The notes under the pieces are model-generated. The model searched no databases. It was not told the origin of the DNA and was given only the letters and a program-made list of their open reading frames with translations. DNA of 64,000 bases, taken from positions 1,364,001 through 1,428,000 of the forward strand of contig CAVWLB010000010.1 of the NCBI GenBank assembly GCA_963755695.1, in the 5' to 3' direction. The position numbers were made by a program, and so were the translations under genes. Of the stretch, positions 43,678-52,806 are shown piece by piece. Each line of letters begins with the position of its first letter. The stretch's first letter is position 1. Source of the stretch: QHWT01 sp963755695 (GTDB taxonomy: Bacteria > Acidobacteriota > Vicinamibacteria > Vicinamibacterales > 2-12-FULL-66-21).

Positions 43678-44004
43678 CTATTTTTTGCGCGGAACGCCCT
43701 GATAAACGGCGTTGAAAGACAGCGCTGGCGAAGCACCGACGACTTGAGCACCCCGGACGGCACCGCGCGGGACGAACACCATGTCACCCGCGGCTAGAAT
43801 TGCGGACTCTTCATCGATCGTGATTCTCACCAGCCCCGAAAGGACTGCATCGAGTCGTTCCCGTGAATTCGCCTCCGGCGCGACAACCGTGCCGGCGGGC
43901 CAGTCGCATTTGGATACCTGGTAACCACGCGTCTCGATCTTGTGACGCAACGCCGCCTCCGTCAACGCTCCATCCCGCCGTGGATCCCAGCGCTCGATGC
44001 GCAT
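43678..44004 (-). CDS. Small cupin-domain protein
   Basis: From ATG 44004 (MRIERWDPRRDGALTEAAL) the product has 108 residues. RGYQVSKCDWPAGTVVAPEANSRERLDAVLSG and ILAAGDMVFVPRGAVRGAQVVG are the two cupin motifs of a double-stranded beta-helix. Histidine metal ligands expected in motif 1 are mostly replaced here (few His), so it may bind a ligand without metal catalysis. Function is unknown. The open frame continues upstream but without family sequence. Confidence 0.75.
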   Translation of the reverse strand: MRIERWDPRRDGALTEAALRHKIETRGYQVSKCDWPAGTVVAPEANSRERLDAVLSGLVRITIDEESAILAAGDMVFVPRGAVRGAQVVGASPALSFNAVYQGVPRKK

Positions 44005-44114
44005 CAGCCGCACCATACCGGCCCTCCGAGTCCGAGATCGATCTGTGCGCCAGTAGCGGCCCACCCACGCCAGACGTGCGAGCCCCGTGGCGGTCAAAAA
44101 CGCAGCGGGAGCGC

Positions 44115-44573
44115 TCACGCGGTCCTCGTCTGCTCCTGCGCCGGCCATGGGGTCGTGCGCGTGGGGCCAGCCTCGCGGGCCGGTTCAACGAGCAGCCGCA
44201 GCGCGTAATCCGCCGGTGCGCCCGTCACCTGACTGTAGTCGCCGACACGGAAGATCGCTGACAAGACGTTGGATTTGCGCAGCGCAGCGGGGAGATCCGG
44301 CCGATTCCGCGCGTCGCGATCAATCTGAAAGTAGACCAGGCGATAGAGCGGAATCGGAGTGCCGCTGAGACACTCGACCGACACGCCATGTTCGCTGACG
44401 TCGCGTGTCATCACCGACGCCATCCGCGTCGTGCCCCTGACATCCTTCCAGACGATCTGGCCCGGAACGGCCACGGCGCGCCGCTCCGAGGAGCGCTTGT
44501 CAGCGCGTGGTTGGTGGCCTCCCTGGACGAGTGGTTGGTGACCTCCCTGGACGAGACGAAGACGCTGTTCCAT
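44115..44573 (-). CDS. PilZ-domain protein
   Basis: The 152-residue protein has a PilZ-type domain (about 28-130): the RxxxR box SSERRAVAV at its start and the D/NxSxxG motif in DVSEHGVSVE. PilZ domains bind cyclic di-GMP and relay it to targets such as motility or exopolysaccharide machinery. The RxxxR box is degenerate (RSSERR), so c-di-GMP affinity is uncertain. The N-terminus has a perfect 8-residue duplication, LVQGGHQPLVQGGHQP. It is located upstream of the cupin gene on the same strand. Confidence 0.75.
   Translation of the reverse strand: MEQRLRLVQGGHQPLVQGGHQPRADKRSSERRAVAVPGQIVWKDVRGTTRMASVMTRDVSEHGVSVECLSGTPIPLYRLVYFQIDRDARNRPDLPAALRKSNVLSAIFRVGDYSQVTGAPADYALRLLVEPAREAGPTRTTPWPAQEQTRTA
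44508..44555. repeat. 24-bp in-frame tandem duplication within the PilZ gene
   Basis: Two adjacent 24-bp units (44508-44531 and 44532-44555) differ at one base and encode the repeated octapeptide LVQGGHQP in the PilZ protein N-terminus. Confidence 0.85.
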
Positions 44574-44723
44574 CTGACTTGTCCTCCCGGTGGCAGTTGC
44601 CGCGAAAACATATCAAGTCGCGCGCCGAGTCAGCCGTAGAAGGCCGGCAATTGCTAACTGCTTGATATGAAGTGACTTGTCTGGAATCGTGGTCGCAGCC
44701 GCCAGCTGATGTATGGATATGCG

Positions 44724-44751
44724 GTATCCAATCGGGCTGTCTATTGGATAC
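44724..44751 (-). terminator. Hairpin at the 3' end of the sigma-54 activator gene
   Basis: GTATCCAAT (44724-44732) and ATTGGATAC (44743-44751) form a perfect 9-bp stem that includes the stop codon region. No T tract follows. A wider pair ATATCAAG / CTTGATAT lies at about 44609-44665 in the same 167-bp gap. Confidence 0.4.
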
Positions 44752-47664
44752 TTGCTATCCGTGAAGCTATCCCAAGCCGGTCCATCTTCAGGTACAAGCC
44801 CCGGCGGGTAAGCCCGAGAGACCGAGCTGTCTGCGAAATGTTTCCCGCCGCCCGCTGGAGCGCGCCCTCGATCATCTCGCGCTCGAGGCGTTCGACGGCG
44901 GCGGCAAGCGTGACGTTGCGCGCGCGGCCGCGTGAGCTTGAGGAGACCGCATCCGCGCCGCCGAAAATCGGCGAGAGCAGCTCCGGCGTAATCAGCGCCG
45001 CCGCTTGGCGCCATCGCCACGGCGCGCTGGATCTCGTTGCGGAGCTGACGGACGTTGCCGGGCCAGCTGAAGGCGTCGAACAGATCGAGCGTCTCGGCGC
45101 TCAGCCGGACGCCCGGCTTGACGAGCCGCTCGCTACGCTTCGCGCAGAAAGAACGTGCTCAGGTGCGGAATCTCCTCGCGCCGCTCGCGCAGCGGCGGGA
45201 CGTGAATGCGGATGACGCTCAGCCGATAGAACGAGATCCTCGCGGAAGGTATCCTCGGCGACCCGCTGCTCGAGATCGGCGTTGGTTGCCGCGACGACCC
45301 TCACGTCCACCCGGGTGGGCCGGGTCTCGCCGACCGGCAGGATTTCACCCTGCTCGAGGAACCGCAGTAGCTTGGGCTGGACGTCGAGCGGGAGGTCGCC
45401 GACTTCGTCGAGGAACAGCGTGCCGCCGACCGCCGTCCGCATCACGCCCGGCTGATCGGCCAGCGCGCCGGTGAAGCTGCCGCGGCGATGACCGAACAAC
45501 TGGCTGTCGGCCAGCTCGCGCGTCGCGCTGGTGCAGTTGTAGGGAAGAAACATCGCTTCCCGACGCGGCGATCCTGCGTGGATCGCCCGCGCCACCAGGT
45601 CCTTTCCGGTGCCGCTCTCTCCGGTAATCAGAACGGTCAGGTCGTTACCCTGCAGCCGCTGAATCTGGTCGGTGACGCGTTGCATCGCCGCGCTCGCGCA
45701 GACGAAACCCGGGAAGCAACGGCTCGAGCGTCGCTCCATGGCTGCCGGCCGATGGCTCCACCGGGCGCTCGCGCGCAGCGCACAACTCGAACCCCTGCCG
45801 GAGCACTGTGCAAAGCGTGCGGAACCGCTGCAGGAGCGGCAACCCAAATGGCCGCAGTCCGGAGACGACGGCGAAGCGGGGTACGTCCACGTCGCGCCCG
45901 ATAGGTTCGATGAGCGGTCGGGGCGCTTTTGCCGGGGGCGCTCCGGGTCGCGGCCGATGCGATCGAACGCGCCCTCTCCAGGTCGCATCCCGCTGCTCGA
46001 AACGATCCGGATGTCGGAGCCGCGGCATGCGTAAAGATGACGGCTGCCTTCGCGTCACACGCCTCGAGCAGCGCCGTCGTTCCTTCCTTGGCCAGCAGCG
46101 CCGGCGTGACGGCAGCGTCCACAATCCGCCTCACGAGCGCATCGTCGCCATCCATCTGAACGCCGACGAAGCCGCCGGTGGCGACCGCCGGAATCGTGGC
46201 AACGGCAGCGCGCGCGTCGGCAAGATCTGGCTGCGCGCCAAGCGACTCGAAGATGGAGATCGCGTCCCCCAGATACCGGGTCGCCCGCGAACGCGCGCCT
46301 GCGGCGCCCGCAAGCCGCCCCAACTCCAGATAGCTGAGGGCCGCCTGGTAGCGTTCACCCAGCAGATCGCACACGCTGACGCTCTGGCCGAAGTCATGAT
46401 ACGCCTCGGTCGACCGGCCGCCGCGCGCGTGAACCCGGCCACGCAGGCGAAGGAATTCTCCCCAGATGCTGCTCATGCCTGACGGCTGGAGGCGCGAACC
46501 GACGAGCGTCAGCCGCTCCTCGGCGGCTTCCTGCTGCCCGCTCGAGAGCAGCGCTTCGATGGCAATCAGCTCCGCCTGCAGCGCGTAGGCCGGCGGCGCA
46601 TCTTCGGCTTGCGCGGCATCGGCAGCCATCGACAGCGCCTTGAGAGGTTCGCCGCGCCGGAGCGCAAGGCGTGCTTCGAGCACGCGCACCGACCATTGGT
46701 ACCAACGTGTCGCCTGCGCGCCCTGCTCGCCGTAGGCCTCCCGGGATCGCTGAAGGCAACGGCTCGCTTCGGCATGATTGCCGCGAATCAGGTGAATCTG
46801 TGCGAGCGTGTCGAACACCGCGCCCGTCGTTTCGCGCATGAACTGCAGCGGACTCCGAACGTCGAGCGCTCGGTTCAGCGCCTGTTCCGCTCGCTTCAGG
46901 TTGCCAAGCCGCACGGTGATCTGACCGAGCGAGGCGAGCGCTATCCCGAGGCCGTGCGGCGTGCCCGACTGCTCCTGCAGCTCGACGCTGCGTTCGGCGA
47001 GCGCGAGCGCCTGGTCGTGCCGATGCTGCATCATCGCGACGTTTGCCTGATTGCCGCACACCGTCGCCACCACGTCCCCTGCCTGGACCATGAGCGCGAG
47101 CCGCTCCGCATGGCGGAGCGCCCCCATCGCTTCGTCGAGCCGCCCATCCTGCGCCAGCGTCACTCCCGAAAGCGAGTGGACGAGCGCCAGGTGACGAAGG
47201 TCCCCCGCGGCATGGAGCGCGGATGCGGCCTGCGCGATGTGCTCCCGCACGATGGCGCTGTCGCCAACCTGGCGATAGCAGAGGCCAAGCTCGTAATGGG
47301 CGAGGCCGATGGCTCGCGAGTCGTGGGCGCGCTCAGCCTGTTTCAGGGCGCGGGCGAGAAACGCTATGCCGCGTGAGGGCTCGCCGTGAGCGATGGCCAG
47401 CCTGCCATGGAGCCGCCAGAGCTCGGACAGACGCGCCGGGTGAACCCGTTCGCGCTCCTGGGGCGGCTCACCAAGGGCATCGGTCGCCTGGCGGAGATCG
47501 TCCTGAAGGAGCCACGCTTCGGCCAGGGAACAGCGGAGTTGCAGGGCCTCGTCACGGGAGGCGCTGGGCTGCTTCATCGCCCGGATGAGCAGGGTCGTGG
47601 CGTCCGCTCCTTGGCCGCGTTGCAGGGCTTCAGTGGCTTTAGTGAAGAGGTCGGCCGCCGGCAT
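44741..47664 (-). pseudogene. TPR-containing sigma-54-dependent Fis-family activator, six frameshifts in the C-terminal half
   Basis: The corrected product has about 973 residues. The first 550 are an array of TPR-like repeats in one clean frame (47664 to about 46020). A GAF-like linker follows, then an AAA+ domain: Walker A GESGTGKD, the sigma-54 contact loop as GSFTGA (usual GAFTGA), Walker B GGTLFLDEVGDLP, and FSWPGNVRQLRNEIQRA. A C-terminal Fis-type helix-turn-helix reads AAGNISQTARSLGLTRRGLY. Stop TAG is at 44743-44741. Frame breaks lie near 46017 and 45940 (deletions), 45703, 45232, 45135 and 45005 (insertions); net +2 matches the length modulo 3. It would activate sigma-54 promoters in response to a TPR-mediated signal. 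All motifs are intact once corrected, so sequence error is a good alternative to true decay. Confidence 0.7.
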
Positions 47665-47767
47665 GCGCGGCAGTATAGCTGGTATACAGCTGTTCGGATA
47701 GAGGGTTTACAGAATGACTCAGCCTGTCTGGCTGGACTCGAGCGGCCAGGCCGCTAGTCGTGACGCG

Positions 47768-48676
47768 TCAGAGGCGGCGTGCGGCCGGGTCCGAGGCGAA
47801 GCAATACGTCAGCAGCTTGTAGAGCAGCTTGGCGCACAGAAACGACGGCGCCACCATTCCCGGGATCGGGCTCAACTCGACGATGTCGGCGCCGACAACC
47901 GTCCGCCGCTCGGCGATCGCGCGGAGGAGGGCGGTAATCTCGGGCCAGGACAGTCCGCCCGGCTCGGGCGTCCCGGTTGCCGGCATGATCGCCGGATCCA
48001 TCCCGTCCACGTCGATGGTGACATAGACGGAATCGCCCAGCGTCTCGACCACAGCCTCCATCCACTTGTCATCCCGCCGCATCGAGTGGTCGTAGAACAC
48101 CTTGGACCCGAGCCGCGGCAGCACCTCGGCTTCTTCAGTCGACAGGCTGCGAATCCCGACCTGGGTGATGGCCGCAAACTCGAGACAGCGCCGCATCGCA
48201 CAGGCGTGATTGTGAATCGTCCCCATGTAGGCATCGCGCATATCGGCGTGCGCGTCGATCTGCAGGAGAGACAGCTTTGAGTATCGCCGGGCGGTGGCCG
48301 ACACGAGCGGCGGCGTGATCGAATGTTCGCCGCCGAGTGCCACGAGGAACTTGCCGCGGCCGATCACCTCGTAGGCGACGCGTTCGATCTCGTCGACGAG
48401 CGGCTCCATCTCGCCGAACGGCAGTTCCATTTCCGGCAGCGTGAATATCCCGATGCCGTGGACATCCACCTGCATCTCTTCGTCCCACAATTCCATGTGA
48501 GAGGAGGCCTGGAGGATCTCGCGCGGACCGTTGCGGGTGCCGCCAACGTAAGACGTGGTGCGATCGACGGGAACGGGCAGAACCACTACTTTCGAATCGT
48601 CGAACGAACGCCGCTGGGGCAGCGCGCCGCCGAACACCAGCGGAGCGCCATGGTCGTACTGAAAAGGAAACTCCAT
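47768..48676 (-). CDS. speB: Agmatinase / arginase-family ureohydrolase
   Basis: The 302-residue enzyme has all ureohydrolase manganese motifs: LGGEHSIT, QIDAHADMRDAY and TIDVDGMDPAIMP, with the PEPGGLSW and GADIVELSPIPG blocks. Agmatinase converts agmatine to putrescine plus urea; related guanidino hydrolases cannot be excluded. The start ATG overlaps the stop of the upstream deoxyhypusine-synthase-like gene (TAATG), so the two are translationally coupled. This pairing supports a role in polyamine formation. Confidence 0.85.
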   Translation of the reverse strand: MEFPFQYDHGAPLVFGGALPQRRSFDDSKVVVLPVPVDRTTSYVGGTRNGPREILQASSHMELWDEEMQVDVHGIGIFTLPEMELPFGEMEPLVDEIERVAYEVIGRGKFLVALGGEHSITPPLVSATARRYSKLSLLQIDAHADMRDAYMGTIHNHACAMRRCLEFAAITQVGIRSLSTEEAEVLPRLGSKVFYDHSMRRDDKWMEAVVETLGDSVYVTIDVDGMDPAIMPATGTPEPGGLSWPEITALLRAIAERRTVVGADIVELSPIPGMVAPSFLCAKLLYKLLTYCFASDPAARRL

Positions 48677-49749
48677 TACGTGGGTGCCTCGAAGCGCGCC
48701 TCGGGAAACGGGCGGCCGTCGACTGCCATCACCGGGCCGGAAAGATCGAAGCCCAGACACTTCCGGCTGGCGAGGGTCTCGCGCGAACTGGTCGCCAGCG
48801 CGGTCACGAGCAGCGGCAGCGCCACGGTGGCATCGGCGTGTACCGTCACTTGTTCCGCGTCGGTCGCCAGCTTGCCCCAACTCTGCGCCTCTTCGAGACT
48901 CGCTCCGGACGCTCCGCCGAAGTGCGGGACGTCGGTCACGATCTGCAGCGCGTAGCGATGACCGCCGACACGCTCGTCGTAGAACTCCGCCTGCACGCTC
49001 GCCTGGTTGATGAAATTCTTGGGTGTGCCGCCGCCGAGCACGATCGAGGCCGTGCGCGGATGACGGATCACGAGATTTGCGGACTCGATGATGTCGCCGA
49101 CCACGTCGATCAGGCCTGCGGTGGCATCGCGGTGCCGCGCCTGTGAAATACCCATACCGATCGACGAGTCCGCAATCGCCGGGCAGAAGATCGGCACGCC
49201 GGCCCGGTATGCCGCGGTGAGGATCCCCTCCTGCTGGGTTTCCTTCCAGAGATACTCGCCGAGCCGGTAGAGGAACTCGCGCGACGTATACGGGCGTCGC
49301 TCGAGCGTCAGCACGAATGCGGCAATCCATTCGTCGTTGTCGACGAACTCGTCTTCCTTCGCATAGGTGTCGTAGACCCGGTCGATATGCTCCGCCTGCA
49401 GCGCGGCATCGTCTTCACGCGGAGAACCGATGTAGTGGCGGCGACCGCGCGCCTCGTGCAGATCGTGGTACAGATTGGCGCCGGTCGAGACCAGGCAGTC
49501 GATGTACCGGTTGGCGATCAGGTAGGCGACGACCATCCGCAGCCCGCCGGCGCTGAGAGCGCCGGCCATGCCGAGAAAGATGGTGCAATTGTCGCCCAGC
49601 ATCTTCTCCCAGATGCGGCGCGCCGTGGCGAGATTGCGGCCCTGAAACGAAATGCGCTCCATGCGCTCGAGGACCTCGTCTGCTGGAAGGCCGGGTTCGA
49701 CGGCAAACGGTTCCACGGGCGCGCGAAGAAAACGGGATTTCGTTTTCAT
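48676..49749 (-). CDS. Deoxyhypusine-synthase-family protein (possible homospermidine synthase)
   Basis: The 357-residue product follows the deoxyhypusine synthase fold: CTIFLGMAGALSAGGLR, DCLVSTGANLYHDLHEA, VPIFCPAIADSSIGMG, HPRTASIVLGGGTPKNFINQA and GASLEEAQSWGKL, the last holding the Lys that forms the covalent aminobutyl intermediate in DHS. Bacteria lack eIF5A, and bacterial members of this family are usually thought to make homospermidine or related polyamines from spermidine/putrescine. Coupling to an agmatinase supports that. ATG 49749 (MKTKSRFLRAP) is preferred over the upstream 49824. Confidence 0.85.
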   Translation of the reverse strand: MKTKSRFLRAPVEPFAVEPGLPADEVLERMERISFQGRNLATARRIWEKMLGDNCTIFLGMAGALSAGGLRMVVAYLIANRYIDCLVSTGANLYHDLHEARGRRHYIGSPREDDAALQAEHIDRVYDTYAKEDEFVDNDEWIAAFVLTLERRPYTSREFLYRLGEYLWKETQQEGILTAAYRAGVPIFCPAIADSSIGMGISQARHRDATAGLIDVVGDIIESANLVIRHPRTASIVLGGGTPKNFINQASVQAEFYDERVGGHRYALQIVTDVPHFGGASGASLEEAQSWGKLATDAEQVTVHADATVALPLLVTALATSSRETLASRKCLGFDLSGPVMAVDGRPFPEARFEAPT

Positions 49750-49920
49750 CCGCGGATATTCTGCCACGGATCTCACAGGCCACGGATGTGGCGGGCCCAC
49801 GATCACACCGAACGACCGTTTCACACCCCGCCGGTGTCAGGGATCACACCGATCGAGCAACTCGCGATCGGTGGCATTCGAACGATCCCATGGCGACGGC
49901 TGGATTGTGTTTCTCGCGGG

Positions 49921-52806
49921 TTAAAAGGCGTAGCCTACGCGGGCAAAGAGAGCCGCGCGAGAGCGATCCCGGGTCGGATCACGCGTCCACGCAGCACCGC
50001 TGGTGAACGTCACCGGCAGGTAATGACCGAGCACGAGATCGAGCGACAATTCGCCGCCGACCGATGTGCAGAGGTCAGAGGACTGGAACTGCCCATCCCA
50101 GGCGTTACCAGCGTCGAAAAAGGCGGCCGTGTGAACGCTCCGGAGGAAGAACGGCCAGTTGCCGATGCCACGCTGCGGACGCGCGAGGGGTATGCGAAGG
50201 TCGACATTCGCGACGGCAGCGCGAGAGCCGACGAGATCGTCGGCGGCGAAGCCGCGGAGCAGCCCGATCGTATCCCGGCCGAAATCAAATGCCGCCACCG
50301 CCGGGCCGGGGCCGCCAGCCGCGAATTGGCGTCGAACCACAGGGTCGCCCCACGCGCCGGCAAAGGCAACGCGACCGGCCAGCACGGTGTGACCGGTGAG
50401 CCGTTGGAAGCCGCGCGCCTCGACGATGGTTGCGCCACCATCGCCGTCCGATCCGAACGCTTCACGCGTGCTCTCTGCCGCCGTTTCGATCTGAACACCC
50501 TCCTCAGCGCCGATCGAGTAGCCGAACGCGCGGCGGCTGTCGTGAATCCAGCCGCCGCGGAGCGAGCGCCGCCGCTGTTCAGGCGGAAGCGTGCACGGCT
50601 CATCGCAACGGATGGAGTCGTTATCGACATTGAACGCACCTAGCCAGGTCTCGGTCCACCGGATCCGCCGAAATGGGAGCAGCGCGCCTGCGGTCATCTC
50701 GCGTGAGCGCACCAGAGCTCCGCGAAAGGGATCGGTGTCGTCCGAGTAGTCTGCGAACAGAGTGGGAGCCCAGCGGTCGTAGACGTAGAAAGCGTGCCAA
50801 TCGGGCCGCGCGCGGTCTGCCCATGCGGCGTCGACGGCATACGCGTGGCGCCCGAGCACGTCGTTCATCGCGGTTCCCGCCCCGATCAGCAATTCATCGC
50901 TATCGCTTTCAATGATTGGCGTCCAGTAGGTAGGCGCGAGCGTGCGCCACGGACGGTAGGGTCGATCGGTCGACGATGAGGCCTGGAGCGAGGGATCCGG
51001 AACAGGGAGCCGGCCAGTTTGTGATTTGCCAGCGTCAGCCGCTCCTTGATTTTCAGTAGCGTCTGTTTCCGTGCGGAAGTCAGGAACTCGGGTGAGACTC
51101 GATCGGTCGAACGGCACCGAGAACAAGTCGTATCCATCCGGGGTGTAGCCGACGTAGACGAGTGAACGACCGTCAGGTGATAGTTCCGGCGCCTGCGCCC
51201 CGGCCGCGGTATCCGTCACCCGGGACACCTCCCCCGTAGCCAGTTCGACTGCGAACACGTCGAATGCTCGCGTCCCCTCGTCGGCAGAGAACAGCACCGT
51301 TGAACCGTCCGGAGTCCATGAGGGCGTGACCAGGCGCGCGTCGCCTCGAAACACGAGCGGGCGCATCTCACCGGACTGGACGTCAATGAACACGATCTCG
51401 TAGCCTCTCCCGCGAATCCGTCGCTCGGCGACAAGATGGCGGCCGTCAGGCGACCAGCGCGGGCGTGAATAATCGGACTCCTCGTCGGAAACAAGAACGC
51501 GTGGGGCTGAGACACCGGGAGGATCGAAATCCATGGTCGCGATTGCCCGCCGGTCCGTCATCTGGATGCTACAGGCGAGCCGTCGGCCATCCGGGGACAA
51601 ATCGGGATCGGCCGCGCGCGCCTGGTGCGTGAGCCGGTGCACCGTGCCGCCCGAAACGCTCAGCGCATAGAGATCCGAGAACAAGGCGGTCGATCGCGCC
51701 CGCTCGACTTGATCGAACACAATCCAGCCTCGGCCGATCGTCGTCGTATTCCCGAGGACCCGCCAGGCTAGTCGTTCATTCGTGCCGGTGGGTGAGAGGC
51801 GCATCAAAGCCGGGAACCCGTCGGCATTGGAGATCGAGTAATACAAGGCCCCATCGCCGGCAACTCGAGCCGCAGTGACGTCGAAACCGTAAGAGGTAAG
51901 CCGTTTCGCTGCCGCATCGGTCGCGTGCGCTGCGGGTGCCACCCTCTCGCGAGTTCTCTGGAAGTCCTTCCAGAGCGAACCGACCGATTCGCCGAACACG
52001 TTGCGAAATGCTCCGGTACCGAAATAGGGAACACGGCCCGAGGTGGCGTCGGCCAAGGCCGCGAGCTTGTCGGGACCGAAGCGATCGGCGAGGTACTGAT
52101 GGAAGTACCCGCCGTAGGCGTAGGCGGCGTTGCCGGATGGCCACAAATCGAGGCCGCCGGCAGCGCGATCCATGGGTGCGAATCGATCATGCGCCGCAGC
52201 CACGTCGACAATCGCGCGAAAGTCTCCGGCGGGAATCCGTCCCTCGCCGGTCATGCGGCTCTCCTCGAACGTCGCGATCCCCTCGATCTCCCAGATCGGC
52301 AGAAACGCGTTTGGAAAGACGACCGGGACACGCCCGAACACGTGCCTCACGCCGTCGATCCAGCCACGCGTTCGATCGAGGTGCAGGATGTGGGTGTACT
52401 CGTGCGTGAACACCAATTCGAGCCAGTCGGTCGTGTTGCCGATCAGCGTTTCCCCTGCGGGAGGCACCGCAGTGATTTCGATGGCGTCGTACGGGAATGG
52501 CGTCGCCGATCCATTCGACAGATCGGTCTGGTCGACGAGAATCACCTGAACCCGGCCGCGGGCAACGCCAAAGACCGGCGCAAACCGGGACCGCACCCGT
52601 TCCGCAATGGCCGCAAGACGGCGGGCCAGATGTTCCTCGCCCTGGTGCGCGTGAATGTCGAAGTGCGGCGTGCTCAACGTCCGGAATCGAAGGCGCCAGT
52701 CGTACCGGGTGTTCGCCTTCAGCGGCGGCGCACCGACCATCAACAGGATCGCGAGGAGTGCAGCCCGCTCAATGAGCCGCTGGCGGCGGGGCCTGGCGAT
52801 AGACAT
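49921..52806 (-). CDS. Exported metallopeptidase-like / TolB-type propeller / outer-membrane barrel protein
   Basis: The 961-residue protein begins with a signal segment (MSIARPRRQRLIERAALLAILLMVG). An N-terminal peptidase-MA-like domain holds HEYTHILHL (HExxH zinc motif) with a downstream Glu in WEIEGIATFEE. From about 330 to 580 come several PD40/WD40-like TolB propeller repeats (LSPDGRRLACS, WSPDGRHLVAE, WTPDGSTVLFS, LSPDGRSLVYV). The last part (about 650-961) is strand-rich and ends ARVGYAF, as in outer-membrane barrels. It is probably an outer-membrane-anchored protease or protein-interaction platform. Its start overlaps the end of the upstream peptide-binding gene by 38 bp, so co-transcription is likely. 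Confidence 0.8.
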   Translation of the reverse strand: MSIARPRRQRLIERAALLAILLMVGAPPLKANTRYDWRLRFRTLSTPHFDIHAHQGEEHLARRLAAIAERVRSRFAPVFGVARGRVQVILVDQTDLSNGSATPFPYDAIEITAVPPAGETLIGNTTDWLELVFTHEYTHILHLDRTRGWIDGVRHVFGRVPVVFPNAFLPIWEIEGIATFEESRMTGEGRIPAGDFRAIVDVAAAHDRFAPMDRAAGGLDLWPSGNAAYAYGGYFHQYLADRFGPDKLAALADATSGRVPYFGTGAFRNVFGESVGSLWKDFQRTRERVAPAAHATDAAAKRLTSYGFDVTAARVAGDGALYYSISNADGFPALMRLSPTGTNERLAWRVLGNTTTIGRGWIVFDQVERARSTALFSDLYALSVSGGTVHRLTHQARAADPDLSPDGRRLACSIQMTDRRAIATMDFDPPGVSAPRVLVSDEESDYSRPRWSPDGRHLVAERRIRGRGYEIVFIDVQSGEMRPLVFRGDARLVTPSWTPDGSTVLFSADEGTRAFDVFAVELATGEVSRVTDTAAGAQAPELSPDGRSLVYVGYTPDGYDLFSVPFDRSSLTRVPDFRTETDATENQGAADAGKSQTGRLPVPDPSLQASSSTDRPYRPWRTLAPTYWTPIIESDSDELLIGAGTAMNDVLGRHAYAVDAAWADRARPDWHAFYVYDRWAPTLFADYSDDTDPFRGALVRSREMTAGALLPFRRIRWTETWLGAFNVDNDSIRCDEPCTLPPEQRRRSLRGGWIHDSRRAFGYSIGAEEGVQIETAAESTREAFGSDGDGGATIVEARGFQRLTGHTVLAGRVAFAGAWGDPVVRRQFAAGGPGPAVAAFDFGRDTIGLLRGFAADDLVGSRAAVANVDLRIPLARPQRGIGNWPFFLRSVHTAAFFDAGNAWDGQFQSSDLCTSVGGELSLDLVLGHYLPVTFTSGAAWTRDPTRDRSRAALFARVGYAF

